From NCBI GenBank assembly GCA_030765065.1, contig CM060975.1:165760993-165824992 (forward strand): 64,000 nucleotides of DNA. The letters are read 5' to 3'. Shown piece by piece: positions 1 to 11,705 of this stretch. This DNA comes from Deroplatys truncata (lineage: Eukaryota; Arthropoda; Insecta; Mantodea; Mantidae). Each line of letters begins with the position of its first letter. The first letter of the stretch is position 1. Below the pieces are notes generated by a model that saw only the letters and a program-made list of their open reading frames with translations, did no database searches and was not told the DNA's origin. The position numbers were made by a program, and so were the translations under genes.

Positions 1-978
1 AGATTCATTAGAAAAGATGTATATCTCTATGATAAAACCGATTTTGTTATACGGAAATGAAATCTGGGGATGGGAAAGAGCAGATCATGTAAATAAAACA
101 CAGGTAGCATTTTGGAAAAGAGTCCTTGGAGTTTCACAAGGCACATCAAGTTCGGGGGTATTGAGAGGGATGGGATGTTATGAAGACACAATACACTGCA
201 AAATAAGAGCAGTGAAGTACTGACTGAGGCTGATGCTGGGGGATAATTCCACATTACGATCCAAATGTTATAAATACCAGCGAGAAAACCTGTCTCCTAA
301 GTTTTTGGCAGCTGATTTGGAAAGGGGTTTGACGAGAATAGGAATGGGGTCAGAATGGCTAAGAGCTGAAGCAAATGGCAAAAACATACGCAAAGGAGTC
401 AAAAGAAGACTAAGAGACATCAACCCACAGGAAATAGATTCGGATTGTAAAATCAAACCTTCTCTAAGTCTAGCAAATGAAATAAAATTGAATTGGGGTA
501 AAGAAGCATATATACTTAACTTAGTAAGAAAAGAAAGATCAGGAATGTCATGGTTTAGACTGGGGGCTGGAGGGCAGAGACGACTGTGGTAGGAGAATCT
601 GCCCATTCTGTGATTTGGATGAGGACTGGGTACATATTTTGGCGGAATGTGGGAGAACCAGCGAACAATTAAACTCAATGAAAAATTCTTAAATCCTTCA
701 AGAAAGACATTGGCATGTTGGGAGCTACTGGTTGATCAGAGGAACTGGCGAAACATGGACAATTTCTTAGCTAAAGTGCGCGAAGCTAGGTCAAATTTGT
801 TCAGTTAGACAAAGGTAATTTATCTCTATTTTCCTTTTTCTTGTTCTTATTGTATTCTTTTCTTTTTCTGTTGTTTATTTGTCACCATAATTGTATCTTA
901 TATGCATGTACGATCAATGACCCATGCACTAAATACTTGTGTAATAACTTCAATGATTTGAAAGCAATAAAGATACCT
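1..978 (+). pseudogene. 3' end of a non-LTR retrotransposon (LINE), ORF2 C-terminus plus 3'UTR, broken
   Basis: This is the C-terminal end of a LINE polyprotein, downstream of the reverse transcriptase core, which would copy the element's RNA into the genome. The frame reads through 17-592 with a single in-frame stop at 221-223. The opening residues SMIKPILLYGNEIWGW resemble the LLYG.E.W motif that follows the RT domain. A frameshift near 580-594 leads to CPFCDLDEDWVHILAEC (about 600-650), a CCHC zinc-knuckle-like motif of the kind found at LINE C-termini. A second frameshift returns to the first frame and the protein ends at the stop at 806-808. An AATAAA lies near 965, followed at once by a TCCA/TCCG tail, which fits a LINE 3' end. 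The 5' part lies outside the window. The LINE assignment is firm; the clade (CR1/Jockey/I-like) is not. Confidence 0.75.
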
Positions 979-1100
979 TATCCATCCATCCGTCCGTCCG
1001 TCCCTCCCTCCATCCATCGATCCATCCATCCATCCGTACGTCCATCCATCCGTCATCCGTCCATCCGTCATCCCTCCATCCGTCCATCCATCTATCCAAC
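979..1100 (+). repeat. (TCCA/TCCG)n microsatellite at the LINE 3' end
   Basis: Tetranucleotide tract TCCATCCATCCGTCCG with some CCTCCC and TCATCCG interruptions. It starts directly after AAAGATACCTTA of the LINE 3'UTR, so it is probably the element's own 3' tail, expanded after insertion. Confidence 0.85.
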
Positions 1101-1112
1101 CATACTTATACT

Positions 1113-1490
1113 TCTGGTGTTATTCTTTCTGCAGCTTGTGTAATTTCACCTGGCTCTTCCAGTTCAGTTTCTTCTCAGTTCATCATTTCTGCCATTTAAT
1201 CTTTATGTAGGTTATACTAGATAAAAGAATAACGTTTTAAGTCGAAGAAAACACAAGGCTGCGCCATGAGAAATTAATCATGTAAAAAGGTATAATGAAC
1301 AGTAAAACCTAATCAAGCCAAGTCGAGTTACTGAACGTGTGCAAATACAAAGGGTAATTGCCACGTGATTGGACCTGAAATCAAAGTTGATCACAATGAA
1401 GATTATCACACTAGTGCGATAATCTAAGGCTTTTAGATCATGTGCACTGAGTTAGAAGTTCCACTTTTGGACCACGCAGCATAAGCAATA
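1113..1490 (+). repeat. Dispersed repeat R4, copy 1
   Basis: Non-coding segment clearly homologous to 35700-36130. Both share GTGTTATTCTTTCT, TTTCACCTGGCTCTTC, AGATAAAAGAATAACGTTTT, GAGAAATTAATCATGTAAAA and a conserved palindrome (here 1400-1425). Copy 2 has about 50 extra bases in the middle. No ORF is conserved. It may be a non-autonomous transposon; no terminal repeats were identified. Confidence 0.7.
1400..1425. other. Perfect-armed palindrome inside R4
   Basis: AGATTATC-(centre)-GATAATCT can form a hairpin with arms of 8-12 bp. The same palindrome, with compensating changes, occurs at 36059-36084 in the second R4 copy. Confidence 0.6.
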
Positions 1491-1739
1491 GCACTTCTCA
1501 AATGCGTAGTGGCTGAAGTGTTTCTGAGTACATATCACTGTAAGGAGGCTGTTCAATGTTTATTTCCCAGATATATTACAAATTTCTTTAGATCAAAAAG
1601 GCAATTGGGCAACAAGGGTAATCAAAACCAAAAGGTATACGTGAGCTTTCTGGGACACTTTAGATACCCTAAGGGTAAAATGTTTGTTGGTTGTCAGGAA
1701 GCGGAGGAGGATTTCGGCACTTAAGCCTATAGTAATCTA

Positions 1740-2160
1740 TTGTGCTTCTGGAAATCTCCAGGAGGAAGGGGCGAACTGAACGACATTGAGGGCGACCACA
1801 TCCGGGCCAGTAGTCTCGGAAACAGGCGGAGATAAACGTCTCCATATACTGTATTCTGAAATCGCTGGAATTCCCCTCCCACAGGCCGACCTCTCCCCAC
1901 TCACCGGTACCAGAGTAGACATCTCCACAAGAGCAAACTCCGCTGCCATATGCCTTGCCCACCGTACTCTCTTCTGATCCTTCGATTATGCAAATGTTAA
2001 TGAAAAGACAGGAAACTCCGAGGCATTATATAATGCAATCCAGGATTCGCCTACCTACCCGGGAAAACCGCGAAAAATCTCAAGGTTAGAGTTGCCGGCG
2101 AACGGGAATCGAACCCGGGACTACCCGAATAGGAGCCTCACTCGGAGTCATCGCTTTCAG
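1740..2160 (-). mobile_element. Long tRNA-derived SINE (family R2), minus strand
   Basis: The minus strand carries a tRNA-like head at about 2090-2155, with an RNA polymerase III B box (GGGTTCGATTCCC, seen on the plus strand as GGGAATCGAACCC). It is followed by the family hallmark, the complement of GGATTCGCCTACC..GGGAAAACC, and then a GC-rich body ending with a GGAGGAAGGGGCGAAC segment. Related copies lie at 16232, 24520, 30955, 33640, 37086, 40719, 53215, 57790 and 62395. It would depend on a LINE for movement. The open frames across the GC-rich body are not conserved between copies. Confidence 0.7.
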
Positions 2161-2680
2161 CAACATCTTTGTTGCCTAAAACCTAATTGTTCTGGGTTAT
2201 TGTTAGAGTGATCGTATTGCAATTATTCTACCTCGAAATTATCGTTTAAATACTCTCACATCATTCAAGAAGGGTAGAAAGTGTGAGATTGCTAACATTT
2301 CATCACTAACGCTGTGCCGCAAGCTTCATGGGAGAAAAGCTGCGCGGAACTTGATGCGCCGGAGGGAATACACCGGATCTTTTTCCCGTGTTACCCAGTT
2401 AGCTGTAATGAACGCGCAAAACGTAACAAGGAAGTGACCTCGACACGGTCAGCTGTTACATAATTGAAACTAAGAGTTTTCCGTAGCCCATGGGATGTTC
2501 CAAATGTGATTCACCATTGTGTTAAAAGGATGCGATCTTATTGTTACTGCGCTTAATATCAGCGTTTGCTCAAGGAGGCGAATAGTTTTTAAGAGATCAT
2601 TACGCTCCTCTTTTCCCGCAGCAGCAGCCGCTTTCAGTGTTTTAAATTTCCTCCAACATTTAAAATAATATACAGTTTTT
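2161..2680. other. No gene seen; mixed unique sequence
   Basis: Stops are frequent in all frames. The minus-strand open stretch 2470-2700 (76 codons) shows no family motif and runs into R1 copy A. Nothing else is recognised. Confidence 0.5.
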
Positions 2681-2759
2681 ATTTTCTCTGCCACACACAT
2701 TCAATACCGAGATTTCACCGGAAATACATACAAAAAGGGCATGTTTGGAAAACGATCAC

Positions 2760-2804
<45 letters not shown>

Positions 2805-3455
2805 TTGAACAACATAACTCAAAAACGAAAAGACGAATAAATACCAAACTTGGTGTATGTGTTCAGTGTCTTCCAAAGATACGACACGAAGATTTGCAGA
2901 AAAATCTTCCTAGCACCAAGTGTTCTTTATATGGATTTTTTTATGTTTGATTTTCTCAAAAATGGCTGTAACGATTTTGATTAAAACACTATATATTAAT
3001 GTATTTACAAGCGAAATAAAATGGAGTATATCCTGAATTTTCTGGGAATAGCATCTGAAGTCCTCTATTGCTACACAAAAAAATGTAGATCTCTTTAAAG
3101 CAAACAATTTATTAAAATAACAATTTTTGTGGTATCATTTCCTAGATATACTTTGTTAATGGTTTGAACTGTTAAATTATTTGTCACTCTTTAAAGTCCT
3201 GTCCGCATTGAATTTTTTCTCACGGTTGCATGGAAAGAGAATGGTATTATAAGCCCAGTACATAGCTTCCGTCAAAATTTTATTATCACTGTTTCCCTTG
3301 CGATTTATAACAGAATGTGTAATGTAGCTACTTATACAAGGGTTTGTCTCGATTAAAATAAATTAGATAGAAAAATAGGCCTTCGTAAGTAAAGTTTTTA
3401 TACCCATTAATAACTGATAGAGGTTAGTGAAAGTCATATAAATGTAATGCAATCA
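2681..3455 (+). mobile_element. R1 repeat, copy A (non-autonomous, non-coding)
   Basis: First copy of an ~820-bp AT-rich family with at least eight other copies here. Landmarks in order: a TTTCTCT end, AATACCGAGATTTCACCGG, a GT-rich segment (expanded here to (GT)n), ACATAACTCAAAAACGAAAA, CCAAACTTGG, AAATGGCTGTAACGATTTTG, GAATTTTCTGGGAATA, AATGTGTAATGTAGCTA, and AAAGTCATATAAATG at the right end. No reading frame is preserved among copies, so R1 is probably non-coding and mobilised in trans. Confidence 0.8.
2762..2802 (+). repeat. (GT)n microsatellite inside R1 copy A
   Basis: About 20 GT dinucleotides at the GT-rich position shared by all R1 copies. In copy B the same site is an (AC)n tract on the opposite strand. 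Confidence 0.95.
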
Positions 3456-3924
3456 TATTTTTAATATTCCGTTACTAATGAATGCAAAAGCATAATTTCA
3501 TTGACTCAAGTTTTCACAAAACACTAAGGATAAATTGGAAGTCTTCCATCTATTGAATCTATAATGGCAGTTTTCAACCTGGCTTTGGAAGGCTTCCATT
3601 TCTTTTAGAATAAATAATGAGTTGCTATAAGGTTATTGGATAAGCTTCCTAATTTCATTATTTTTATTTAATGTAAACCCAGGAGTCGAAAGCAGGAGAT
3701 TTAAAAGTTGTGAAACTCAACCCTGATCGCGTCTGCCAAGTGTTTTGCAAGATGGGGGAATAGAATGGCAACATCCTTTTATAGTGTTGGACACTCACTC
3801 TTATTCCAAATGTTATTAAACACTTTAGTAACAGATATAACCTAGCTTTAATGCTAGTACCCTGGCGTGCATCTTATGAATTTGTGCTTAACTATTTATT
3901 ATGTTTTAATAAATGTGATTAATG
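3456..3924. other. No gene seen; AT-rich sequence
   Basis: Short frames only, with no repeat recognised. Confidence 0.5.
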
Positions 3925-4087
3925 TATTACATGTAACAGGAAAAAGACACCGGAGAACCCGGAGAAAACCCGCCCAGACGCCGCTTTGTCCACCACAAAT
4001 CCCACATGCGGATCCCTGGGATTGAACCCGGGCCGCCTCGGTGAGAGGCGAGCGGTCTAACGACTCGGCCATGGCGCCGCCCAGTTT
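3925..4087 (-). mobile_element. tRNA-derived SINE, different family (Ser/Leu-like head), minus strand
   Basis: On the minus strand, GCGCCATGGCCGAGTCG (A-box-like, as in tRNA-Ser/Leu) is followed by GGGTTCAATCCC (B box) near 4018-4030. The short body reads GGGTTTTCTCCGGGTTCTCC and ends before AT-rich sequence. The acceptor-stem ends do not pair, so this is a SINE head, not a tRNA gene. I see no second copy in the window. Confidence 0.6.
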
Positions 4088-5140
4088 CGGTAATTCTAAC
4101 ACTTTAACTGTCATAGTTTGTGGTATACTATGTCTTAGTTCTTTCCACTGAGTTCTATCTTTTGCTTTTCTTGACCATTGTTTGCCTGTCGTTTTTACAA
4201 ACATGTCCGCCTAACTGAGCCGCGGTCTTTCTTGATTTCTTCTTCCGATTTATGCGAGTCCCACATCGTGGTCCCATACTACATCTTGAATGGTCCATTC
4301 TCGACACTGCCTTCTACTTCAACGTTATTACTCGTTCTGCCGCGTCTAATGTTTAATTTATTCTTTGTACGTTGACGTTAGATATTATGTCTCACAAAGT
4401 GGCTCATATTTTTCTCAGTATCTTTGTCTGACGTATTTGTGTTCTTGAAAATTACTAGACATGGAGAATCCATTTTTGTCATCCAAGAAGATTACTGGAA
4501 AGATCCAGGATTCTAGAGTCACAAACCTTAATCTGTGCTTGATCGATTTGTCCAATAATATGAACTTCAGACTCCATAATACTAATAATATTACTATTAT
4601 TATTTTCATAAGCGATATGTTAATAAAAATCATAATTAATAATAATAATGTTGCGAATGTCATTGTCAACTACTAGCTCCAGGAATACGTAAAACGAAAA
4701 TGCCATATTTTCTCTATTATGCCTTAAAATATTTCACAGATTTGTCTTTCATATAGTCAGTTTTAAATCCACAGTCATTATTTTTTATTTTTAATTAATC
4801 TGATTAATTTATATTTATTAATTTTAAAAAGAGTATCTTGTACTAATTTTCTTTCAAATGTTTGTCTCTTTTTTGGGGCTGAGGCTTTTTAAGTCTCTCT
4901 TCAATGTTATTTTGTGACAGTTAACTATAAGTATCTTTGATGCACATTTTCAATGTATGTTGGGTAGATGGCCTTAGTAAATGACTGAAGGCAGCATAAC
5001 TTACAAAGTGTAAAGTAATTTATACTCATTTAAGTTACTTTTGCTTGTATAATTACAATTATATTCATTAATATTCCGAAAATTTCATAAATTGGTTCAG
5101 ATAAAATATGATGACATTAAAGCTTCCTAACAATCTATAT
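4088..5140. other. No gene seen; AT-rich sequence
   Basis: Contains short ATT/AAT-rich stretches (about 4575-4660). The two opposing open stretches at 4415-4676 have low complexity and no motif. Confidence 0.5.
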
Positions 5141-5234
5141 GATGTTTCAGAAAGACTTTTGCAAACTTCGGGTATGGGTTCCTTACACCACAAGAAGGTA
5201 AAAAGTTCATATGAACATATGTCCCATAATCCTT
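5141..5234 (+). repeat. Left terminal inverted repeat of the mariner-like element
   Basis: Near-complete inverse match to 6595-6689 by direct reading, with about one difference per ten bases. Confidence 0.9.
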
Positions 5235-5288
5235 TGTTTTCTCGTTAGAAGGTGTTCAACACAATGGTACACTTATGACACACAAAAC

Positions 5289-6366
5289 TCACAATAGATG
5301 CTCGAAATGTCCTCCTCTTGCTTCTATGCACGCTTGTACTCGCCGAATCATGGAATGTCGCACCCTTTCAAAAACTCCGGGATGGTGTCGAATGATTTCG
5401 CAGGCTTCCATGACACGTCGATGAAGCGTTTCTGCATCAGGGATGGCTGCTCCATAAACCAATGATTTAAGATGTCCCCAGAGGTAAAAATCCACAGGAT
5501 TGAGGTCGGGAGAACGTGCAGGCCATGAAACTGGTCCTCCCTGACTATCCATCGGTCATGGTAGATACCAGTCAGTGCATCTCGAACAATGCTACTAAAA
5601 TGTGCCGGAGCCCCATCATTAATAAACCACATGTTTTTTCTTATTTGCAGGGGCACATTTTCGTGAAGTAAGTCGGGGAGAGTGTTCTGGATAAAGTCCC
5701 TGCAGACAGCACCAATAAGACGTGCTGGTAAAACGTATGCACCTGCCAGACAGTCACCTACAATGCCAGCCCACACATTGAGACTAAACTGTTGCTGATG
5801 TCTAGCCTGAAGTACAGCATGAGGATTACGATCTGCCTATACGTGTACGTTCTGGAAAAATTAGTAACTCCATCTCTCCCAAACGTTGCCTCGTCTGTAA
5901 ACAAAACTGACGAGACAAACAATGGATTGGCTGTTTGTGCTACAAACCATCGGCAAAAGTTATCCCGTGGTGGATAATCGGCAGGCGAAAGGGCCTGCAC
6001 ATGTTGAATATGATATGGATACAGGAGCTGCTCGCGAGGTACCCTCCATGCTGTCACGTGTGATGTACCAGATGCCACAGCCAATTGTCTTGTACTGATA
6101 CCTGGATCGTCTTCGACACACTTTAACATCTGTTCTTCGCGTTCCGGCGTACGAACAACTCTTGGTCTTCCTCGATCAATAGTCCGTGGTGCAACGGTTC
6201 CTGTCTCAGCAAGGCGACGATAAACTGCGACAAAGGTTGGATGACTCGGTTGCCTTCGGTCTGGAAACTCCATCTGATAGAGCCAAGCAGCCTCGCGGTC
6301 ATTATCATTCGCGCGATCATACATAAAAATCATGTCTGTCTATTCACGAAATGAATATCCAGCCAT
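5289..6366 (-). pseudogene. Mariner-like (DUF4817 type) transposase, inactivated by stops and frameshifts
   Basis: The enzyme would cut at the element's TIRs and join it to new DNA in the nucleus. The ancestral start is probably the ATG at 6364-6366 (MAGYSFRE), cut off by a TAG at 6340-6342. The body then reads MIFMYDRANDNDREAAWLYQ, the N-terminal helix-turn-helix region. A PRVVRTPEREEQ segment and a second HTH (STRQLAVASGTSHVTAW) follow. The first catalytic aspartate is in FTDEATFGRDG. A frameshift lies near 5850-5863 and a TAG at 5837-5839 (where the family usually has Trp). The second aspartate is in INDGAPAHFS. Another frameshift lies near 5550, and the third acidic position is in SPDLNPVDFYLW. 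The protein ends HFEHLL, stop just before 5289. All catalytic blocks are present, so decay seems moderate, but two stops and two frameshifts exclude activity. Confidence 0.88.
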
Positions 6367-6594
6367 GGTGGATCGAAACACGTGCAGTTAACTCACTACA
6401 TGTACACAATTGAAACGTTGAAGATAGACTAATGACAAATGACAAACGTAAACAAGTCTCCATAGCAACACTTCGCCATCTACCGTATGTAGTTCAATGG
6501 GTCAACGCCTTCTATGAATGCATAGAGAAATGAGGTTGGACCTCGAAGGCCGTTAAACTCACACTTTCATTGTGACAGGAATAACGCGAAAACC

Positions 6595-6689
6595 AAGGAT
6601 TATGGGACATATGTTCATATGAACTTTTTTCCTTCTTTTGGTGTGAGAAATCCATACCCGAAGTTTGTAAAAGTATTTTTGAAACACCG
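6595..6689 (-). repeat. Right terminal inverted repeat of the mariner-like element
   Basis: Inverse of 5141-5234. The outermost bases read TGAAACACC on the plus strand. Confidence 0.9.
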
Positions 6690-7894
6690 GTTTATATATA
6701 TGCAACAGGAACCAAATTAACCAATGAGCTGTTAATTGCCTCAGAATTTCATGCTATTCTTGTTCAACAAATCCAATCGTGCTTTTCAGTTCATCATTAC
6801 GAACTGTGAACTTGAGAAATATAAATGTACATTCAAAAAAAGTTTCAATTCTATACCTAATATTTCTAATGCATACTTAAAAACATCGTTTGCGGTATGT
6901 GCAGGACAGCGTAATTTAACTAAACTGATTAATTTCCTTTAATACTACAAATACTGATTTTTAAAACAAATTGCTTTTGTGTTATTCAAGGGAATTTATG
7001 GGGTATTACTAATGGAGATCCATACTTCCTTAAAGCGTCTAACGCATTTGATTATAGCCTCTACTCATTCACGAGGCTCGTCCATAAAATCTATTATTTT
7101 GGACTTAATGCTTTCTTTAGAGAAATGTAGCGGAGATTGGATAGAACTTTTGGTTACCTTTGTTTGAGTTGTCGGTAAAAACGGAAAAATAACTCTCACT
7201 TTTCACTTTTTCTGCAATTTCGTTCACAACGAGTGATGATAAAACTGTTTTGGCAATGATTTTAAACTTTGCTTCCAAACTTTATGTAACTATTTTGAAT
7301 CCTCGAAGATGCAATGAACTAGTTTATTTCTGTAGTACAGTATACTATATGACTGACTGCGCTTTATACATGTTAGACATACAGGATGCTCATAAAGTCC
7401 CAATACATTTTCTTGTTCCTCTTCTGCTTCAACACAATAAACATGTTAGATGCACTGAGTTTGGGGTGCTGTGAATCGTGGCTAGAGTATAGAAATACTT
7501 GTTTCCAGAAAGATCTTTCGTGCTGGACCCTTTATATTATTCTGAGTAGTTACACGCACTAGGTAACAAAATATCAAAGTAGCATTTGCAAATCTAAGAA
7601 AGGAAAGAATTAACATTGATACAAATAAAAAGCTAAATTCATTTGCAACTGAAAAACAATTATATGCCAATATATTCTGAATGTTCTCGAAAATTATAAG
7701 CAGCTAACAAACACGTGAATCAAATCTGTCCTTGTTTTTGTGTTTCCTGCACAATTCGGATTTATGTAGAGTATGGATAAAGTCTTCCAATAAGCGCTCG
7801 TCCTAAACCGGCCGCGCATTAAAAGCATGCCACATCGCTTGTAAAATTAATTTAGAACATTACTCACTAAAGGTGAAAGAGAAATTTTGAATCA
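6690..7894. other. No gene seen; AT-rich sequence
   Basis: Several open stretches of 62-74 codons occur, but none has a recognisable motif or codon pattern. Confidence 0.5.
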
Positions 7895-8170
7895 GGCCAA
7901 AAACGCGTGTGGACGTGCACCTCCTCGAAGCACCGAGCTATACTGGCTTCTACAGCGGCGACGAAGTCTCAACTGTCCTTTTCGTCGGCCGCTACCCAGC
8001 CGTAAGCCGACGCCATGTGACTAACTTCGTCATCCTCTGAAGCAACACCTGGCAAACTATTTCGTTGCCCTCTGGCGTGGCTGTTGGAAGTAGTTACAGG
8101 GCTCAACCAGTAGTCACTGCGGGTTGCCTACTCCAACTTGCAGACGATCTTGCCGATCTTACTAGGGTGC
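7895..8170. other. GC-rich island of unknown origin
   Basis: About 275 bp with clearly higher GC than its AT-rich surroundings, rich in CG dinucleotides (GTCGGCCGC, GACGCCATG) and with no long frame on either strand. It could be an old transposon fragment or a decayed exon; nothing is recognised. Confidence 0.4.
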
Positions 8171-10417
8171 CGGATATGCATGAGCTAAAACAATAAGAGC
8201 GGGAATGCTAGCTAATAACCCCTCAAATCTTACGGAGCGTGTTCCATACAACCACAAGGCGATGAGAAAAGTGTGTTGATCATGAAGGTAGACCAGTTGA
8301 ACTGCATTAGTCTTTATAAGGTCCTATTCTATCCTACTATAATGTTTATATTGTTGTAGTAGACGAGGAACATGAAAATGTTTTGGGGCTTTAAGGGCAC
8401 CTTGTATTATGAAGAGTTCAACCATGACAATCTGAAATCAAAGTGCATTATCTTAAATATTTCGGAGAAGAATATAAAAGCTCTTTATTTTTTGTTTAAA
8501 TTTAAATCGCGATTCAGCTCACTGGATCAAACAATCCAACCATGTATCGATAAAAACAACGTAAATAACAGCGGCCATTGGTCACTGACGGGTAGGTAAA
8601 TAGGTTCGGTGAGTGTTCCCTGCAAAAGCCAACAGACTGTACGAGGGATGGGGCTGGCTTGTAACCTGCGGCGTCACTGCGTAAAATCCAGTAATAGTTC
8701 AACTTCATTTCTTTTCGTCCTCTCTTTAATGCTTAGAAATTTCTATGCCTGATTATTAGCTACAAAATTGTAATTTCAGCTACAAAGTTCAAATTTGGTA
8801 TAATAGCACATTAATGTTAATACTCTATGACAAAAATTTAAAACTGTTTGACTGCAAAATGAACTATTGTTATGGAAATACTACTTATCTCCTCTTAAGT
8901 CATCTCAGCTTTTCCAAATGCACATTTTACATGGTTTCGTTTGTAATGCATGTTGTCTGTAGTTTTTAATTTTACCCTATTATTGATAAAATATACTTTT
9001 GAGGTACATAGGTGTTTAAACAACTACATATTTGCGGCAGATTACCAATTTAGCTTAAATATTTTTCAATTACTCTACCGCTTTCCTAAGCCAGAGTTTC
9101 AAACAATTCATGCACTGTTCCCCTTAAATGAAGAAACACAAAATTATTTTCTCTTTTAGAATTAAAATCTCGGTATATGTATGTGCAAAAGCGTTCCTAC
9201 GAACACCGTACTAAAAATAAAAATCTTATAAATATACTTTTATACTTAAATTAGGCACTTTTTGGACGGAAGGCAAACAGCTTACCTTTCACGCTTTAGA
9301 TGGAAAACGCTTGCTAGTTTCTTATAAGAAAGTGTCTTAAGAACTCTGTATAAAATACCATAGCCTTTTAAATATTGGCATAGGGAATAAAATGTAAATT
9401 CTAAATTATTTGTAAATAGCCTGTGAAATCTGCTTTACTAATTTTGAATTTTAAATGGTGGAGAACACGAAATAAATAAGCAAAGGCGTATTAAAGGGAA
9501 ATATAGGTGTTATTTAAATATGCAGTATACCGAGAGTGTAAAATTAAGCGTATCCATTGTTAATCGTCTAGATTTCTCCAAATTCTAAGCAATGCAATTT
9601 TAAATCTTAACCGATTATGTTTGTCCTGAAATCATGTAAAGAGTTTGTAACCTCATGCATAATCAGGCAGGTAGTTTAAAGACCTGCATATAACTAATTC
9701 TAACAAATATGAATCTCCATGTCATTACCTACTCAAATTCTTACAATGATTAACAGGACATTAGAGAATGTTCGTATCATGTCACAAATTAAACCATTTC
9801 TCAAAATGATTAGTCATTCTGATACAAACGTAGTGATTGATCATGAAATTCAATTCCAACATAATCTAAACGAGAATTACATTACAAACGCAAGTTTTAT
9901 GAAAAATAGATAACAATATGTTTGGTTCCTATCGGTATTCCGCTTCAAATTCTCTTATTAAGTTTAAAATGCCTAAGTATTTGTCCAGCCTACTATTCGG
10001 TTGAGATATTAGAACTGCGTTGTATTATCACCTAATATTACTTGAAGAAAAGATTTGTATTTGCCCTATTTTTCCTATATCCAAAGCATCTGCAGCAAGT
10101 AGCGCTCTAGGGCTAGGAAACGAACCCCAGGTGTGAGATGAGGAAACACTGAAGAAAATGTTGAAATTAGGTTAGTGGTGAATCTAGTTTTACACAACGT
10201 TGACACATCACAGCGTGGGATGTGAAGCTGACTGATTTCAGATCACAGGGGCAGACCACCAACTCCCGCATTACAGAACGTCTCTACGCCGGTCGTGGTC
10301 ACAACGAGTATTTTTATAACATAGGAGTGCGAAGCAAGTCCACCGCCAGCCAGGTATGTGATAAGCAGGAGTACTTACGGACTGGACCTTAGGCCGTTAG
10401 AATAGAAAAAAGGACTC
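8171..10417. other. No gene seen; AT-rich sequence
   Basis: Short frames only. A slightly GC-richer stretch at about 10080-10400 precedes the foldback element without any identified motif. Confidence 0.5.
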
Positions 10418-11705
10418 AAGGCACGTGAGAAGAAGATTATAGAGGAAGCTGGCACAGAAATGCGTTTATATGGGAAAGTATAGGGAAAACGAGGGTAGAT
10501 GCGACGGTTCAAGGAGGAAAATGAGTTTATATGGGAGAGACAGGGAATACGATGAGAGATGCTGGACTACACAGGGCTTGAAGGGTAGAATATGACTTAA
10601 TATGGGAGAGAGTGTAAACCGAGAAGAGGCATTAGGCTAGGACAGTTTGAATGGTAGAGTATGCGTTTATTATGAAGAGACGAGGAAAACGAAGGTAGAT
10701 ATTAGTTTGAGTGAGTCTTCAAGGAGGCAAATGCGTTTATATGGGAGAGATAGGAAATGCGAGTAGAGATCCGTGGTAGAGAAGGGGCTGAAGGAGGAGC
10801 AATGCGCTTTATATGAGAGAGGTGGGGGAATACGAGGAGAGCTGCTAGTCTAGACAGAGTTTGAGGAGTACAGTGTGCGTTTATATGGGGAATATATGGG
10901 AAACGAGGAGAGATGATACGCTAGACAGATACTGACGGAGGGGAATGTAGGTTTATACAGGCGAGGTAAGAAACCAAGGAGATATGCTAGCGTAGATAGA
11001 TGCTGAAGGAGGGAGGGATACGCTTTATACGGGAGAGATAGGGAATACGAGGAGAGATGCTAGACTAGACAGGGCTTAAAGGGTAGAATATGACTTTATA
11101 TGGGAGAGATAGCAAACCGAAGAGAGGTATTACGCTGGGAGGGTTTGAATGGCAGAGTATGCGTTTATATGGGGGAGACGAGGAAAACGATGGGAGTAAC
11201 TAGGTTGAAGGAACGTTCAAGGAGGAAAATGCGTTTATATGGGAGAGATAGGGAAAACTAGGAGAGATCCAAAGTAGAGTAGGGCTGAAGGAGGGGAACA
11301 CCCTTTATATTATAGAGGTAGGAATGCGAGAGGAAGTAGTAGGTTATACAGAGGTTAAGGAGTGGGGTATACGTTTATGCGGGCGAAGATATGGGGAGAG
11401 AGATCCTATGCTAGGAGACAGTTGAAGGAGGGCAATGCGCTTTATATGAGGGAGGTGCGGAATACTATGAGAGGTGCTGGTCTAGACAGCGGTTGAGGAG
11501 TATAGTATGCGTTTATATGGGGAATATATGGGAAACGGCGAGAGATGATAAGCTAGAGCGATACTGAAGGAGGGGGAATGTAGGCTTATACAGGTGAGGT
11601 AGGAAACTAAGGAGAAATGCTAGGCTAGACAGATGCTGAAGGAAGGAGGGATACGCTTTATACGGAAGAGATAGGGAAAACGTGAAGAGATGTTGAATAG
11701 ACAGA
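10418..11705 (+). repeat. Left arm: 71-bp tandem repeat in a 7-monomer higher-order unit
   Basis: Seven distinguishable ~71-bp monomers recur in order. The first type (GGGAATACGATGAGAGATGC at 10543) returns as GGGAATACGAGGAGAGATGC at 11041, a period of 498 bp. The second unit carries about two extra monomers (near 11370-11440) before types 6, 7 and 1 reappear. Recurring elements are TTTATATGGGAGAGATAGGG and GAAGGAGGG. Confidence 0.88.

Larger units (their letters stand above)
5141..6689 (-). mobile_element. Mariner/Tc1-like DNA transposon with ~90-bp terminal inverted repeats
   Basis: The terminal inverted repeats lie at 5141-5234 and 6595-6689. Shared pieces read inward are TGTTTCA, CAAACTTCGGGTATGG, AAAAGTTCATATGAACATAT and GTCCCATAATCCTT. 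They enclose one transposase on the minus strand. Total length is ~1.55 kb, normal for the group. An inner palindrome TTCATATGAA lies in each TIR. The target duplication is unclear: TA-rich sequence (CTATAT / TATATATA) flanks both ends, consistent with TA insertion, but not proven. Confidence 0.9.

Noticed and set aside
4010..4087. Functional tRNA-Ser/Leu gene
   Set aside because: A and B boxes are present but the acceptor stem does not pair and a SINE-like body follows.
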